DNA from: Heliomicrobium undosum
Lineage (GTDB): Bacteria > Bacillota > Desulfitobacteriia > Heliobacteriales > Heliobacteriaceae
Assembly: GCF_009877425.1 (NCBI RefSeq)
Contig: NZ_WXEY01000008.1
Location: 98,838 to 162,837, forward strand
Direction of reading: 5' to 3'
DNA: 64,000 nucleotides
The notes beneath the pieces are model-generated. The model did not search any database, had not been told where the DNA came from, and worked only from the letters and a program-made list of their open reading frames with translations. The position numbers and the translations under genes are program-made. Below, piece by piece: positions 37,229-45,629 of the stretch; position 1 is the stretch's first letter, and every line of letters starts with the position of its first letter.

Positions 37229-38506
37229 ATGAAAGACATTGCCTTTGTCGCTTCGATCATCGTCTTCGTCGTCGCCTATGGGTTGATCATCTGGGAGAAG
37301 ATCCCCCGGGCGGTGACCGCCATGCTCGGTGGCCTGATCATGATCCTGCTCGGTTTTCTCAATCAGGAGATCGCCATCAAGGATGACATCGACTTCAACA
37401 CCCTCGGCCTGCTGATCGGCATGATGATCCTCGTCGCCATCACCCGCCGCAGCGGCGTCTTTGAAGCGCTGGCCATATGGGCCGCCAAGGCGACGAAGGG
37501 CAACCCCCTCCGCCTGCTGGGTCTCTTGACACTGATTACGGCCGTCATGTCAGCTTTTCTGGACAATGTCACCGCCGTCCTGCTCATCGCGCCCGTCACC
37601 ATCATCCTGGCCGACACGCTGAAGGTCAACCCCATGCCCTACCTGATCGCCGAGATCCTTGCCTCCAACATCGGCGGCACGGCCACCCTGATCGGCGATC
37701 CCCCCAACATCATGATCGGCAGCGCCACAGGCCTTGGCTTCATGGAGTTCATCATCCACATGGCGCCGATTGCGATTGTGATCCTGCTCGTGACAACGGC
37801 CTTGTTGATGGTCCTATACCGCAAGGACTTTTCCTCGGAGATCGAGAACCGCGACACCATCCTGGCTATGAATCCGGCCGAAAAGATCAAAGACTGGGCG
37901 CTTTTGAAGAAATCCCTCGCTGTCCTCGCCCTGACGATCGTCGGTTTCGGCCTCCATGGCCTCCTGCACATTGAATCGGCCACCATCGCCCTGACCGGCG
38001 CCATGATCCTGATGATCGTCAGCCGGGAAGAGCCCGAAGAGATCTTCCTCCTCGTCGAATGGCCGACCATCATCTTCTTCGTGGGGCTCTTCGTCCTCGT
38101 TGGGGGTTTGAAGGCGACCGGCGTCATCGCCGCGCTGGCCCAGTGGGCGCTGGACATCACCCAGGGCAACACGCAGACGGCGTCGCTGTTGATCATGTGG
38201 CTGTCGGCCATCGCCTCGGGGTTTGTCGACAACATCCCCTTCGTGGCCACCATGATCCCCATGATCCATGAGATGGGCGCCCTCTCGGGCATGGAGTTGG
38301 AGCCGGTCTGGTGGTCTCTGGCCCTGGGCGCGTGCCTGGGCGGCAACGGGACGCTGGTGGGCGCCTCGGCCAACATCATCGTCGCCGGGATCGCCGAGAA
38401 AGCAGGCGTTCCCATCTCCTTCAAAAAGTTCTTCCTTGTCGCCTTCCCCTTCATGCTCCTTTCCGTCGCCATGGCCCATGTTTATGTCCTCTTCCGTTAT
38501 TTTTAA
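37229..38506 (+). CDS. ArsB/NhaD-type ion transporter (SLC13-like)
   Basis: A 425-residue membrane protein with about eleven hydrophobic segments in two repeated halves. Repeat signatures are SAFLDNVTAVLLIAPVTIIL with GGTATLIGDPPNIMIGSATG in the first half and SGFVDNIPFVATMIPMIHEM with CLGGNGTLVGASANIIVAG in the second. This is the ion transporter superfamily that includes NhaD Na+/H+ antiporters and ArsB arsenite pumps. No ars gene is nearby, so a Na+/H+ or anion role is more likely than arsenite export. AGGAGG precedes the ATG at 37229. Confidence 0.88.
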   Translation: MKDIAFVASIIVFVVAYGLIIWEKIPRAVTAMLGGLIMILLGFLNQEIAIKDDIDFNTLGLLIGMMILVAITRRSGVFEALAIWAAKATKGNPLRLLGLLTLITAVMSAFLDNVTAVLLIAPVTIILADTLKVNPMPYLIAEILASNIGGTATLIGDPPNIMIGSATGLGFMEFIIHMAPIAIVILLVTTALLMVLYRKDFSSEIENRDTILAMNPAEKIKDWALLKKSLAVLALTIVGFGLHGLLHIESATIALTGAMILMIVSREEPEEIFLLVEWPTIIFFVGLFVLVGGLKATGVIAALAQWALDITQGNTQTASLLIMWLSAIASGFVDNIPFVATMIPMIHEMGALSGMELEPVWWSLALGACLGGNGTLVGASANIIVAGIAEKAGVPISFKKFFLVAFPFMLLSVAMAHVYVLFRYF

Positions 38507-38618
38507 GGCCTCTAACTAGGGCTTTCCAAAGGGCTTTTTCAAAGGAAAAGAACTTTTGCATAAAAAGCCGAGATCTTCCAATGCGATAAGCGCAGTTTTT
38601 AATGGCAATTTTTTGAAG

Positions 38619-38645
38619 ACCTTTTGTTCTTTCCCTCATACTGTA
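38619..38645 (+). promoter_or_regulatory. Sigma-K-like promoter of the plus-strand small-peptide pair
   Basis: AC (38619-38620), 16 bases, then CATACTGTA (38637-38645): an exact fit to the sigma-K pattern AC-N16/17-CATANNNTA. It lies about 50 bases before the first peptide. Confidence 0.6.
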
Positions 38646-38693
38646 TATCGGGCAAGGAAAACCAAACGGCCTCGCCTGAGGAGGGAATCAACC

Positions 38694-38822
38694 ATGGGCA
38701 ACGCCTACTGCGGCGGCTTTTTCAACAACGGTTTCGCAGTGGTGGCCGGCCTGGTCATCGCGCTGATCGTTATCGGCGCCTTCTATCCCGAGATTGCCGG
38801 CTTCGGCTACGGCGGGCAATGA
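38694..38822 (+). CDS. YjcZ-like small sporulation peptide A1
   Basis: A 42-residue hydrophobic peptide with a Gly/Cys/Asn-rich start (MGNAYCGGFFNNGF), one membrane helix (VVAGLVIALIVIGAF) and a Gly/Tyr end (GFGYGGQ). It resembles the YjcZ family of small sporulation proteins. AGGAGG lies before the ATG at 38694. Its nearest relative is the minus-strand peptide at 39321-39443, with which it shares VVAGLVIALIVIGAFYP. Confidence 0.75.
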   Translation: MGNAYCGGFFNNGFAVVAGLVIALIVIGAFYPEIAGFGYGGQ

Positions 38823-38858
38823 GGTTATGCAGCGCTGCAAGGAAAGGAGGCAACCGGC

Positions 38859-38984
38859 ATGAGCGACGGATGCGGCGGTTACGCAGGGAACTACATTGGG
38901 AATCGCATTGTTGCCCTGGCCATCTTGATTATCATTATCGCCATTTTAGGAACCAATTTTGGCTTCGGATACGGCCGCTACTAA
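38859..38984 (+). CDS. YjcZ-like small sporulation peptide A2
   Basis: A 41-residue peptide: Gly/Tyr-rich N-terminus with Cys (MSDGCGGYAGNY), one membrane helix (IVALAILIIIIAILGT) and an aromatic/Gly tail FGFGYGRY. GGAAAGGAGG precedes the ATG. It lies 36 bases after A1 and pairs with the minus-strand B2, which has the same helix. Confidence 0.75.
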   Translation: MSDGCGGYAGNYIGNRIVALAILIIIIAILGTNFGFGYGRY

Positions 38985-39055
38985 GCGCGCCGCCCTTTTT
39001 CGACGGGCAGGTTGCGTGCATCAGGAAGAGTCAGCATGGGTGACAATAACGAAGC

Positions 39056-39091
39056 GGGAGCGCCGGAGTGGTCAGGCGCTCCCTGCTTTTT
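39056..39091 (+). terminator. Terminator between the mirrored peptide pairs
   Basis: Perfect 9-bp stem GGGAGCGCC/GGCGCTCCC followed by TGCTTTTT. A weaker imperfect hairpin for the opposite strand follows at 39098-39127, so both converging transcripts are stopped. Confidence 0.8.
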
Positions 39092-39156
39092 AAAAGCGGA
39101 AGCGCCTGACCTGTTGGCCAGCGCTCCCCCTAGTCGTTCCCTTCTTATCCGTTCCC

Positions 39157-39279
39157 TTATACGTTTCCGTAACCGTATCCGAAGCCGGTCCCCAGGATGG
39201 CAATGATGATGATCAGAATGGCCAGGGCAACAATGTAGTTGCCGATATTAACGTATCCGCCGCCGCAGCTAGCGCCCAT
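39157..39279 (-). CDS. YjcZ-like small sporulation peptide B2
   Basis: A 40-residue peptide beginning MGASCGGGYVNIGNY, then YIVALAILIIIIAILGTGFG and GYGYGNV. Its helix is identical to that of A2 apart from its end. AGGAGGGACCTCG lies upstream. It is the second gene of the minus-strand pair, 41 bases after B1. Confidence 0.75.
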   Translation of the reverse strand: MGASCGGGYVNIGNYIVALAILIIIIAILGTGFGYGYGNV

Positions 39280-39320
39280 CGAGGTCCCTCCTCTTCTGCG
39301 TAATCCAAAAGCCTGTTTTC

Positions 39321-39443
39321 TTAGGATTCTACATAACCGTAACCGACGATGCTCGGGTAGAAAGCGCCAATCACGATCAAGGCTATGACCAGACCGGCGA
39401 CGACACCGAAGCCTCCCCAGAAGCCTCCGCACCCATTAGCCAT
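39321..39443 (-). CDS. YjcZ-like small sporulation peptide B1
   Basis: A 40-residue peptide with MANGCGGFWGGFG, the helix VVAGLVIALIVIGAF and the tail VGYGYVES. It mirrors A1. GAGGAGGGAAAAGGG precedes the ATG, and a sigma-K-like promoter lies upstream. Confidence 0.75.
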   Translation of the reverse strand: MANGCGGFWGGFGVVAGLVIALIVIGAFYPSIVGYGYVES

Positions 39444-39486
39444 CCCTTTTCCCTCCTCATCCCATCGATATAGGCTGCCTTCACCA

Positions 39487-39513
39487 TACATTATGGAATT
39501 TTTTCCTATCGGT
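39487..39513 (-). promoter_or_regulatory. Sigma-K-like promoter of the minus-strand small-peptide pair
   Basis: On the minus strand AC (39512-39513), 16 bases, then CATAATGTA (39487-39495). This matches the pattern at 38619-38645 in both motif and spacing. Confidence 0.6.
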
Positions 39514-39604
39514 TCCTAATTCTTCTCTGATTAACCTGATTCCCCCTGGTGAAGCTAAGACAGGGAAAAGGGGCTGCACAAGCATACGAAAAGGAGCGCT
39601 TTCC

Positions 39605-40423
39605 ATGGATTTGCAAGAGGCCTTCGCCCCTCTGGGGCGTCATCATCTCTTCTACCGATTGGCAGGAAAAGGCCGTGAGGCCCTTTTGCTGTTGCACGGC
39701 ATCCCGACAAACTCGCTTCTCTGGGGACAGACGATTCCCTATCTGGCGGAGAACTATCTGGTGATTGCGCCGGACTTGCTCGGTTACGGGCGGTCAGGCC
39801 GGGGGCCGACGGAGGATTTGACCCTGCCCCAGCAGGCCGGATACATGATTGGCCTCTTGGACCGGCTGGGCATTCCTCGCGTCCATGTGGTGGGACACGA
39901 CCTGGGCGGCGGTATCGCCCAGATCCTGGCCGTCAGGCACCCCGACCGGGTTGCCAGCTTTGTCGTCGCCGACGGTGTCTGCTTCAGCAACTGGCCCCTG
40001 CCGAAGGTCGTATCGCTGCGTTATCCCACCGCCCCCGAGTTCGAGCCGTCACCTGCCTTCATTGAACGGATGCTGCGGGTCGGCCTGTTCCACCAGGAAC
40101 TGGCGACGCCGGAACTGATCGATGCCTTCGTGGCCCCCTATGCCCACGCGACCGGCGCCCAGGAGTTGCAAACAGCCTCTTTTGCGCTGGAACATCATCA
40201 AACAGAGGAACTCGTCCCCCACCTCGCCAATGTTCAAGCGCCGGCGACCTTTTTGTGGGGTCAGTATGACCGCTATCTTCCCCCTTACTGGGGATACCGC
40301 CTGAACCAGACTGTTCCGAATTCAACCTTCCGCATCTTGCCGGAATGCGGTCACTACTCGATGATCGACAACCCGCCGCTCTTCGCCCAGGAACTGTTGC
40401 AACACTTGCAGCGGATATTGTAA
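39605..40423 (+). CDS. Alpha/beta hydrolase, haloalkane dehalogenase/epoxide hydrolase type
   Basis: A 272-residue alpha/beta hydrolase. The oxyanion segment is LLLHGIPTNSLLW; the nucleophile elbow GHDLGG carries aspartate, not serine, as in haloalkane dehalogenases, epoxide hydrolases and fluoroacetate dehalogenases. Further acidic and His residues fit the triad (WGQYDRYLP and PECGHYSM). There is no signal peptide. AAGGAG lies before the ATG at 39605. The physiological substrate is unknown. A strong terminator follows. Confidence 0.85.
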   Translation: MDLQEAFAPLGRHHLFYRLAGKGREALLLLHGIPTNSLLWGQTIPYLAENYLVIAPDLLGYGRSGRGPTEDLTLPQQAGYMIGLLDRLGIPRVHVVGHDLGGGIAQILAVRHPDRVASFVVADGVCFSNWPLPKVVSLRYPTAPEFEPSPAFIERMLRVGLFHQELATPELIDAFVAPYAHATGAQELQTASFALEHHQTEELVPHLANVQAPATFLWGQYDRYLPPYWGYRLNQTVPNSTFRILPECGHYSMIDNPPLFAQELLQHLQRIL

Positions 40424-40435
40424 GGCAGGCGGGAT

Positions 40436-40485
40436 CGACGAAGGGAAAGGCCTTGATCGCCTTTCCCTTCGTCGCAGTTTTCCTC
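40436..40485 (+). terminator. Rho-independent terminator after the hydrolase
   Basis: A perfect 16-bp stem (CGACGAAGGGAAAGGC at 40436-40451 with 40459-40474) is followed by CAGTTTTCCTCTT. Confidence 0.85.
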
Positions 40486-40512
40486 TTAACAAGCCTCGTA
40501 TTGCAAGCCTCG

Positions 40513-41205
40513 TTACATGTAGGTGGCCGCCTTGCGGACAGCCGCCTGATGTTCGAGGTCCAGGCGATTTCCTTCATGGGTCCGGCTGTTCAGGAAGTGG
40601 ATGCAGGTCTGTCCCTGCATGTTATTGGTGGTGATCGTGTCATAGCCGTGGGGCATGCCGTTGATCGAGGCGGCGATTCGCCACCCTTTGACGGTCACGA
40701 CGACAGGTTTGCGGTTCCAACTCCAGACGCCGCCGTAAATCCGCTTCATGACAGAGGTATCCCAGGCGGTTACCGGTTCCACATCGGCGTGCTTGACGCC
40801 GCCGGTTCGTTTGATCCTGTAGGAAAGGCCTGTGATCGGATCGGTCACCTTGGCGGTAAGGCCGACAGGCAGCAGATAGGCGACCGTATTAACCCAATCA
40901 AGCATCTGCGGGCGCAGGGCTTTGAAGGTTTGCGGGCCTGCCACCCCGTCTACGGTCAACTTGCGATAGGCCTGAAACTGCTTCAGCGCATCGAAGGTAA
41001 CGGCTCCGAAATAGCCGGTCGGTTCTTCGGAAAAATAGCCCATCTCTTTCAGATAGCCTTGCAGTTGTTGCACATCAGCGCCGGAAACACCCCAGTAGAG
41101 TTCACGGGAGCCAAACTGAGGCGTTGCCGCAAGCGCCGTCAGCGATCCAAAAGGAAGCGTCGCGAGGGCGGCCAGCGCCCCTCCTAAAAAATTACGGCGA
41201 TTCAT
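40513..41205 (-). CDS. Exported peptidoglycan-binding protein with twin-arginine signal
   Basis: A 230-residue secreted protein. The signal MNRRNFLGGALAALATLP has the twin-arginine RRNFL pattern and ends near SLTALAA. A peptidoglycan-binding repeat follows (VSGADVQQLQGYLKEMGYF, GAVTFDALKQFQAY, VDGVAGPQTFKAL). The C-terminal 110 residues (with VWSWNRKPVVVTVKGWRIAA, GQTCIHFLNSRTHEGNRLD) form a domain I do not recognise; its Cys-x-His and Ser/His content might form an active site, perhaps acting on the wall. The ATG at 41205 follows GGAGGTGTATCG; the longer frame has no such site. Confidence 0.8.
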   Translation of the reverse strand: MNRRNFLGGALAALATLPFGSLTALAATPQFGSRELYWGVSGADVQQLQGYLKEMGYFSEEPTGYFGAVTFDALKQFQAYRKLTVDGVAGPQTFKALRPQMLDWVNTVAYLLPVGLTAKVTDPITGLSYRIKRTGGVKHADVEPVTAWDTSVMKRIYGGVWSWNRKPVVVTVKGWRIAASINGMPHGYDTITTNNMQGQTCIHFLNSRTHEGNRLDLEHQAAVRKAATYM

Positions 41206-41314
41206 CGATACACCTCCGAAATATTCATTAAATCCGCGACTACACATAATAATACATAATTTCACTGCCTTTTTGTTGTGAAAAATACTGGCAAAATCGT
41301 ATTTTGACTTAAAT

Positions 41315-41349
41315 AAAAAAGGCGTGGTCCGCGAAGCGGCTCCACACCT
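41315..41349 (-). terminator. Terminator after the GGDEF-EAL gene
   Basis: Minus-strand AGGTGTGG...CCACGCCT stem with an inner CCGC/GCGG part, followed by TTTTTATTTAAG. Confidence 0.75.
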
Positions 41350-41367
41350 GTCTTACATCAATCAAAT

Positions 41368-43308
41368 TCACTTTTCAACGCCTGCTTTAGCGACGTCCAT
41401 GACGCCCGCCAACCAGCCGCAATATGTCTCCTCTATTGCAGGCCTGGGTGCGCCCCAGTAATACCCTTGACCGCATTCGATGCCCATGGCCTTCAACCGT
41501 CGCCAGATCTGCTCATTTTCCACATATTCGGCGATGGTCCGTTTGCCCAGCGAATGGGCCAGATCGTTGATGCCTTTGACCAGGGCCATACTTTCCGGGT
41601 TCTCCTCGATCGCCCGGACGTAGGCGCCATCGATCTTGATGTAGTCCACGGGCAACCGGAAGAGATAAGAAAAAGAGGAGTACCCGTTGCCGAAGTCATC
41701 AATGGCAAAGGAACATCCCAGTTTTTTCAGTTCACCCACCCATTGCTGGGCTTTGATCAGGTCTCGGACGACGGCTGTTTCGGTGATTTCAAAGCCGAGG
41801 CGCTCCGGCGCCACACCGCTGGAACGAATCGCGCCGGTGATGAATTGCAGCAATTCCATATCGCCGAGACTCTCCCCGGAGATATTGATGTATAGTTCCA
41901 GTTGCGGATGAGCGCGAAGAATCCGCAACGCTTCCCCAACAACCCAGCGATCGATGTCAGTCATCAGGCCGAAGTTCTCTGCCACCGGGATGAATTCGCC
42001 CGGCGAAATCCAGCGGCCCTTGCGGTCGGAAAGGCGGAGCAGCGCCTCATGGTGGCGGACCGAACCCTCCTGGAGATTCACGATAGGCATGAAGAAGAGA
42101 GAAAAACGTCCCTCTTCGGCGGCGTCTTTGAGCAAGTCGATCAACTGCTGCGCTTTTTCCAGGCGATTCAGGCCATGTTCGTCGGCCCGCGCGATCAGAC
42201 GCCGCCCCCGCCCCATCGATTTCGCCAGGTGCATGGTGGTGCCGGCCCGCGCAAGGACCTGCTGGGGGCTCATGGCGCCGTCGATGAGCACGATGCCCAC
42301 GCTGGTCGTCAAGCGAAGCCCTTGACCGGAAAGCACCGGCATGGACCCTTCCTCCTGATCCCACCGGAGCAGTTCATCGGCGACCTGACAGGCCGTCTCC
42401 TCATCCGCCGCTGACAGCAGCACGGCGAACTCGTCGCCGCCCAAACGGGCGACCATGTTGGGAGGAATCACCTTGCGGCGAAGGACAGCGGCCAAAGCGA
42501 TCAACAAGCGATCACCCACGTCGTGGCCAAGCAGATCGTTGATCACGTTGAAGTTATCGATATCGACAAACAGCAATGCCTTTGTCCGATCCGGCGCAGC
42601 CGCCTCTACCGCCTGCGCAAGGGCCATTTCCAGGTGATAGCGGTTGGGAATCCCGGTCAGAAAGTCATGGCTGGCCATGTGCCTGAGCCGTTCTTCCGCT
42701 TTTTTTTGCTCATCCAATGTCCGCTGGTGCTTGATCGCGCCGCCGAGGCTGTAGGCGACTGTTGAGAGGGCGGCTTCTTCCTGCGGGGTCCACTGTCTGA
42801 GAAGGCGGCAATCATCAAAGCCGATAAACCCCCATAACTGATCGTCCGTAAAAATTGGCACAGCGATCAATGAACAGATTTTGTGATGCATATGAAGGGG
42901 GATCTGTTCCGATTCGGGAAAGTCCTGAACCAACCCGCGGATGAGGCCCCCCTGCAAAAAGGTGTCCAACCACCGCTGAAAACCGCTCTGACGGTAGGAA
43001 CGGTTTTGCAGTTGGGGGTGAAAGGGGTGCGCCCTTGCCGGATCACTGCACCATTCCTGTCGGTGGCTCATCAACCATTCGCGCTGATCCGGCAGCCATG
43101 TGTTTTCAAAGAGGTAGACTCTATCGACATCAACGGCCCTGCCCAGGATCGCGAGGGCATCCTCAACAGCTTCTCCAAAAGATTGCCGCGTCAATAACCG
43201 GTTGGTTGCGCAGGTCACGCCGTAAAGAAGCCGCTCTTGTTTTTGCAACGCTTTCTCCAGGTCATTTTCCTTTGCTGTACCGGCTGCGCTGCTGTTGTAC
43301 AAAGTCAT
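41368..43308 (-). CDS. GAF-GGDEF-EAL cyclic-di-GMP turnover protein
   Basis: A 646-residue cytoplasmic protein. An N-terminal GAF domain (about 45-200, ICSLIAVPIFTDDQLWGFIGF) is followed by GGDEF with intact RLGGDEF and FVDIDNFNVINDLLGH, then EAL with HEALLRL, FEITETAV, DDFGNGYSSFSYL, DYIKIDG and AEYVENE. Most catalytic positions of both domains are kept, so it may be bifunctional. The EAL signature shows N in DDFGNG where T is usual, and EYVEN where EGVE is usual. There is no membrane segment. The ATG at 43308 follows AAGGGCAAGTC. It could link the chemoreceptors nearby with c-di-GMP. Confidence 0.9.
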   Translation of the reverse strand: MTLYNSSAAGTAKENDLEKALQKQERLLYGVTCATNRLLTRQSFGEAVEDALAILGRAVDVDRVYLFENTWLPDQREWLMSHRQEWCSDPARAHPFHPQLQNRSYRQSGFQRWLDTFLQGGLIRGLVQDFPESEQIPLHMHHKICSLIAVPIFTDDQLWGFIGFDDCRLLRQWTPQEEAALSTVAYSLGGAIKHQRTLDEQKKAEERLRHMASHDFLTGIPNRYHLEMALAQAVEAAAPDRTKALLFVDIDNFNVINDLLGHDVGDRLLIALAAVLRRKVIPPNMVARLGGDEFAVLLSAADEETACQVADELLRWDQEEGSMPVLSGQGLRLTTSVGIVLIDGAMSPQQVLARAGTTMHLAKSMGRGRRLIARADEHGLNRLEKAQQLIDLLKDAAEEGRFSLFFMPIVNLQEGSVRHHEALLRLSDRKGRWISPGEFIPVAENFGLMTDIDRWVVGEALRILRAHPQLELYINISGESLGDMELLQFITGAIRSSGVAPERLGFEITETAVVRDLIKAQQWVGELKKLGCSFAIDDFGNGYSSFSYLFRLPVDYIKIDGAYVRAIEENPESMALVKGINDLAHSLGKRTIAEYVENEQIWRRLKAMGIECGQGYYWGAPRPAIEETYCGWLAGVMDVAKAGVEK

Positions 43309-43373
43309 GACTTGCCCTTCCTCTTTTCAGAAAAAACTGGATGAGCGTCCAAACCTGTTTAGAAGCAGGGCGC

Positions 43374-45380
43374 TCAGCGGATGACGAACTTTTTGACCAT
43401 TTCGTTCAGGGATTCCGCCAAGGCGCTCGTCTGCTCGGCCATGCTCGCCAGGTTTTCTACAGTAGCCGTCTGTTCTTCCGTCGCCGCAGAGACCTGTTGG
43501 CTGTTGGACAAGGTGATTTCACAGATGGAGGCTACCTTGTCGATGAGACGGACGATCTGTTCGGACGTGGCCACCTCATCTCTCGTGATTTCCAAGATCT
43601 CGTTCATGCTGGTGATCGACTGTGTGACATCGCCGATGATCTTCGAGAAGGTGACGTCTGTCGCGTTGACTACGTCCACACCGACCGTGACGGCGCTGTT
43701 CGACGCTTCCATCGATTGCACGGCTTTGCCGGTCATCTCAATCATCCCGGTGACCAGGCCGGCGATTTCCGTCGCCCCTCGATGGGACTGCTCTGATAAC
43801 TTCCGGACCTCTTCAGCCACGACGGCGAAGCCTCGCCCGTGTTCTCCCGCCCGGGCGGCTTCAATGGCCGCATTCAGGGCCAGCAGGTCGGTCTGGGCAG
43901 CGATGGCATTGATCGTGGTGATGATATCGCTGATCCGCGCCGATAAATTGCTCAATTCCTGCACGACGTCTTTCGTCTCGTCCGACTTCTGGCGGATCAC
44001 ATCAATGGCCTCAACGGCCTGTTTCACCTTGGTCCGGCCCTGATGGGCCGATTTCATCGTCAAGTCGGATAAGGCGCTCGCTTGGGAAGCCTTCGTTTCT
44101 GCCAACTGCACCAGGCTGGACAACTGCAACAGCGATTTGGACACCTCGATAAAGGAGGCGTTTTGCTCTTCCGCCTCTTGGGCGACCTGCTGGGCAGTGG
44201 CGCTGATCTGCTCCGTCGCGGCATTGATTTCTACCGTCGAACCGGCCAACTCTTCCGAGGCCGCTGACAGTTGAACCGAACCCATCTGGACCTGCTGAAG
44301 CGTATCCCCTTGATTGTGAATCATCTTGTTGAAGGATTTGCCTAAATCCTCGATCTCGTCATTCGTCCGGATGGCCGCCTCGACGGTGAGGTCCCCGTCG
44401 CCGGCCTTCTCCATCAATCCTTGCAGTTGCCGGATCGGATTGGCGATTTTGTTGGCCAGGACGAAGGCGATGGCGGCGGCGGCCGCCATGACGGCGAGCA
44501 CGATCACCAACGTTCTCTCTTTGATCTGGATCGCCGGCAGCATGTATTCATCGTAATTGGCGGTTACCGCGATCACCCACTGGCCGATCGGCTGGAACCG
44601 CACGAACTTGTAGACCCCGCTGTATGTATAAAAGCCTTCCGACGTCTCTCCCGCTTTCATTTGTGCCACGATTTTCTTCAGCGCCAGTTCCGTTGTGTCA
44701 GAGAGGTTTTCCTTCAAAATCTTGTCTTTGACGGGATGAGACAGGATTAAGCCAGTCCGATCAATCATGTAAGCATACCCGTTCTCGCCGATTTTCACCT
44801 TCTGGGCGTGCTTGGAGATGGTGTCGAAACGGATCGTGCCGATCAGGGCTCCCGTTAAAGCGCCGGAAGCAGGATCGCCCGTTCGAAGCGGTAAGGCAAA
44901 GGCGACAACCGGTTCCTGGGTCAGTTTGGAGATGATTACATCGCTCATGGCTTCAGCACCGGCCAGCGCTTTTTTTACATACTCGCGGTCAGCCAGGCTG
45001 GCGTTGCTGACGGGGTTGTCATGGGTCATCACGGCGTTGCCGTCGCGATCTACGATGATCAGCGATTCGAGGAGGTCCTTGTTCTCCTTTTGCAGGGACG
45101 ATAAAAAAGCAAAGGCCTCGCCACCGGCATCCCGGTTATGATCGGCGGCTCTCGCGAGCACGCCGTTTTTGCTCGCCACTTTTAAGTAGTCCTTCGCCCC
45201 CGCCAGATCAGCTTCCACCAGTTCCGCCGTTTGTTCCGTTACGGCCCGGATCTGGTCCTCGATCGTCTTCTGCAGTGACGCCGCCGCCTGCTGATAGGAG
45301 ATGATTCCCAAGAGGATTACCGGAATTGTTGCCAATGCGAGAAACCCCACGAGCAATTTTGCTCTAATCCCTATTTTCAC
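43374..45380 (-). CDS. Methyl-accepting chemotaxis protein with dCache sensor
   Basis: A 668-residue chemoreceptor. N-terminal membrane helix ([19 protein letters not shown]), double-Cache extracellular domain ([56 protein letters not shown]), second helix ([17 protein letters not shown]), HAMP and signalling domain with tip [20 protein letters not shown]. dCache domains bind amino acids and other small ligands; the ligand is unknown. The GTG at 45380 follows GGGGAGGG, so the longer frame is not used. It follows an extended -10 promoter at 45456-45464. Confidence 0.94.
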   Translation of the reverse strand: MKIGIRAKLLVGFLALATIPVILLGIISYQQAAASLQKTIEDQIRAVTEQTAELVEADLAGAKDYLKVASKNGVLARAADHNRDAGGEAFAFLSSLQKENKDLLESLIIVDRDGNAVMTHDNPVSNASLADREYVKKALAGAEAMSDVIISKLTQEPVVAFALPLRTGDPASGALTGALIGTIRFDTISKHAQKVKIGENGYAYMIDRTGLILSHPVKDKILKENLSDTTELALKKIVAQMKAGETSEGFYTYSGVYKFVRFQPIGQWVIAVTANYDEYMLPAIQIKERTLVIVLAVMAAAAAIAFVLANKIANPIRQLQGLMEKAGDGDLTVEAAIRTNDEIEDLGKSFNKMIHNQGDTLQQVQMGSVQLSAASEELAGSTVEINAATEQISATAQQVAQEAEEQNASFIEVSKSLLQLSSLVQLAETKASQASALSDLTMKSAHQGRTKVKQAVEAIDVIRQKSDETKDVVQELSNLSARISDIITTINAIAAQTDLLALNAAIEAARAGEHGRGFAVVAEEVRKLSEQSHRGATEIAGLVTGMIEMTGKAVQSMEASNSAVTVGVDVVNATDVTFSKIIGDVTQSITSMNEILEITRDEVATSEQIVRLIDKVASICEITLSNSQQVSAATEEQTATVENLASMAEQTSALAESLNEMVKKFVIR

Positions 45381-45455
45381 CGGAGCACCCTCCCCAACGC
45401 CCATCAGGTAAAGTTTGCAGAGACGAGACAAGATATGCCGCTTCCCATACCGTTC

Positions 45456-45464
45456 ATTATAACA
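45456..45464 (-). promoter_or_regulatory. Extended -10 promoter of the dCache chemoreceptor
   Basis: TGTTATAAT on the minus strand, an extended -10 with no clear -35, about 75 bases before the GTG start. Confidence 0.55.
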
Positions 45465-45558
45465 CAGCGATTTTTCTCCGGTGAGTCACCCGGCAAAATA
45501 AACGCCTGTCCAAATTTGTTGGGGGCTGTCAGGCTGATTTAATTTGTATGGTTGCAAA

Positions 45559-45606
45559 GGAAAAAAGGAGGGTCCAGATTGGCAACCTGTTTTCCTCCTT
45601 TTTTCC
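45559..45606. terminator. Bidirectional terminator beside the metallophosphoesterase gene
   Basis: A perfect 13-bp inverted repeat, GGAAAAAAGGAGG with CCTCCTTTTTTCC. The A/T runs give a T tract on each strand; on the minus strand it closes the phosphoesterase gene that stops at 45630. Confidence 0.8.
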
Positions 45607-45629
45607 TTAGTTATCGATTTCCTGTGGCC

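Noticed and set aside
37229..38506. Arsenite efflux pump ArsB
   Set aside because: Same superfamily, but no arsR, arsC or arsA is nearby and NhaD-type transport is equally likely, so no symbol was given.
40490..40513. Direct repeat CAAGCCTCGT, two copies 14 bases apart
   Set aside because: Only two copies of ten bases next to a stop codon; too short to interpret.
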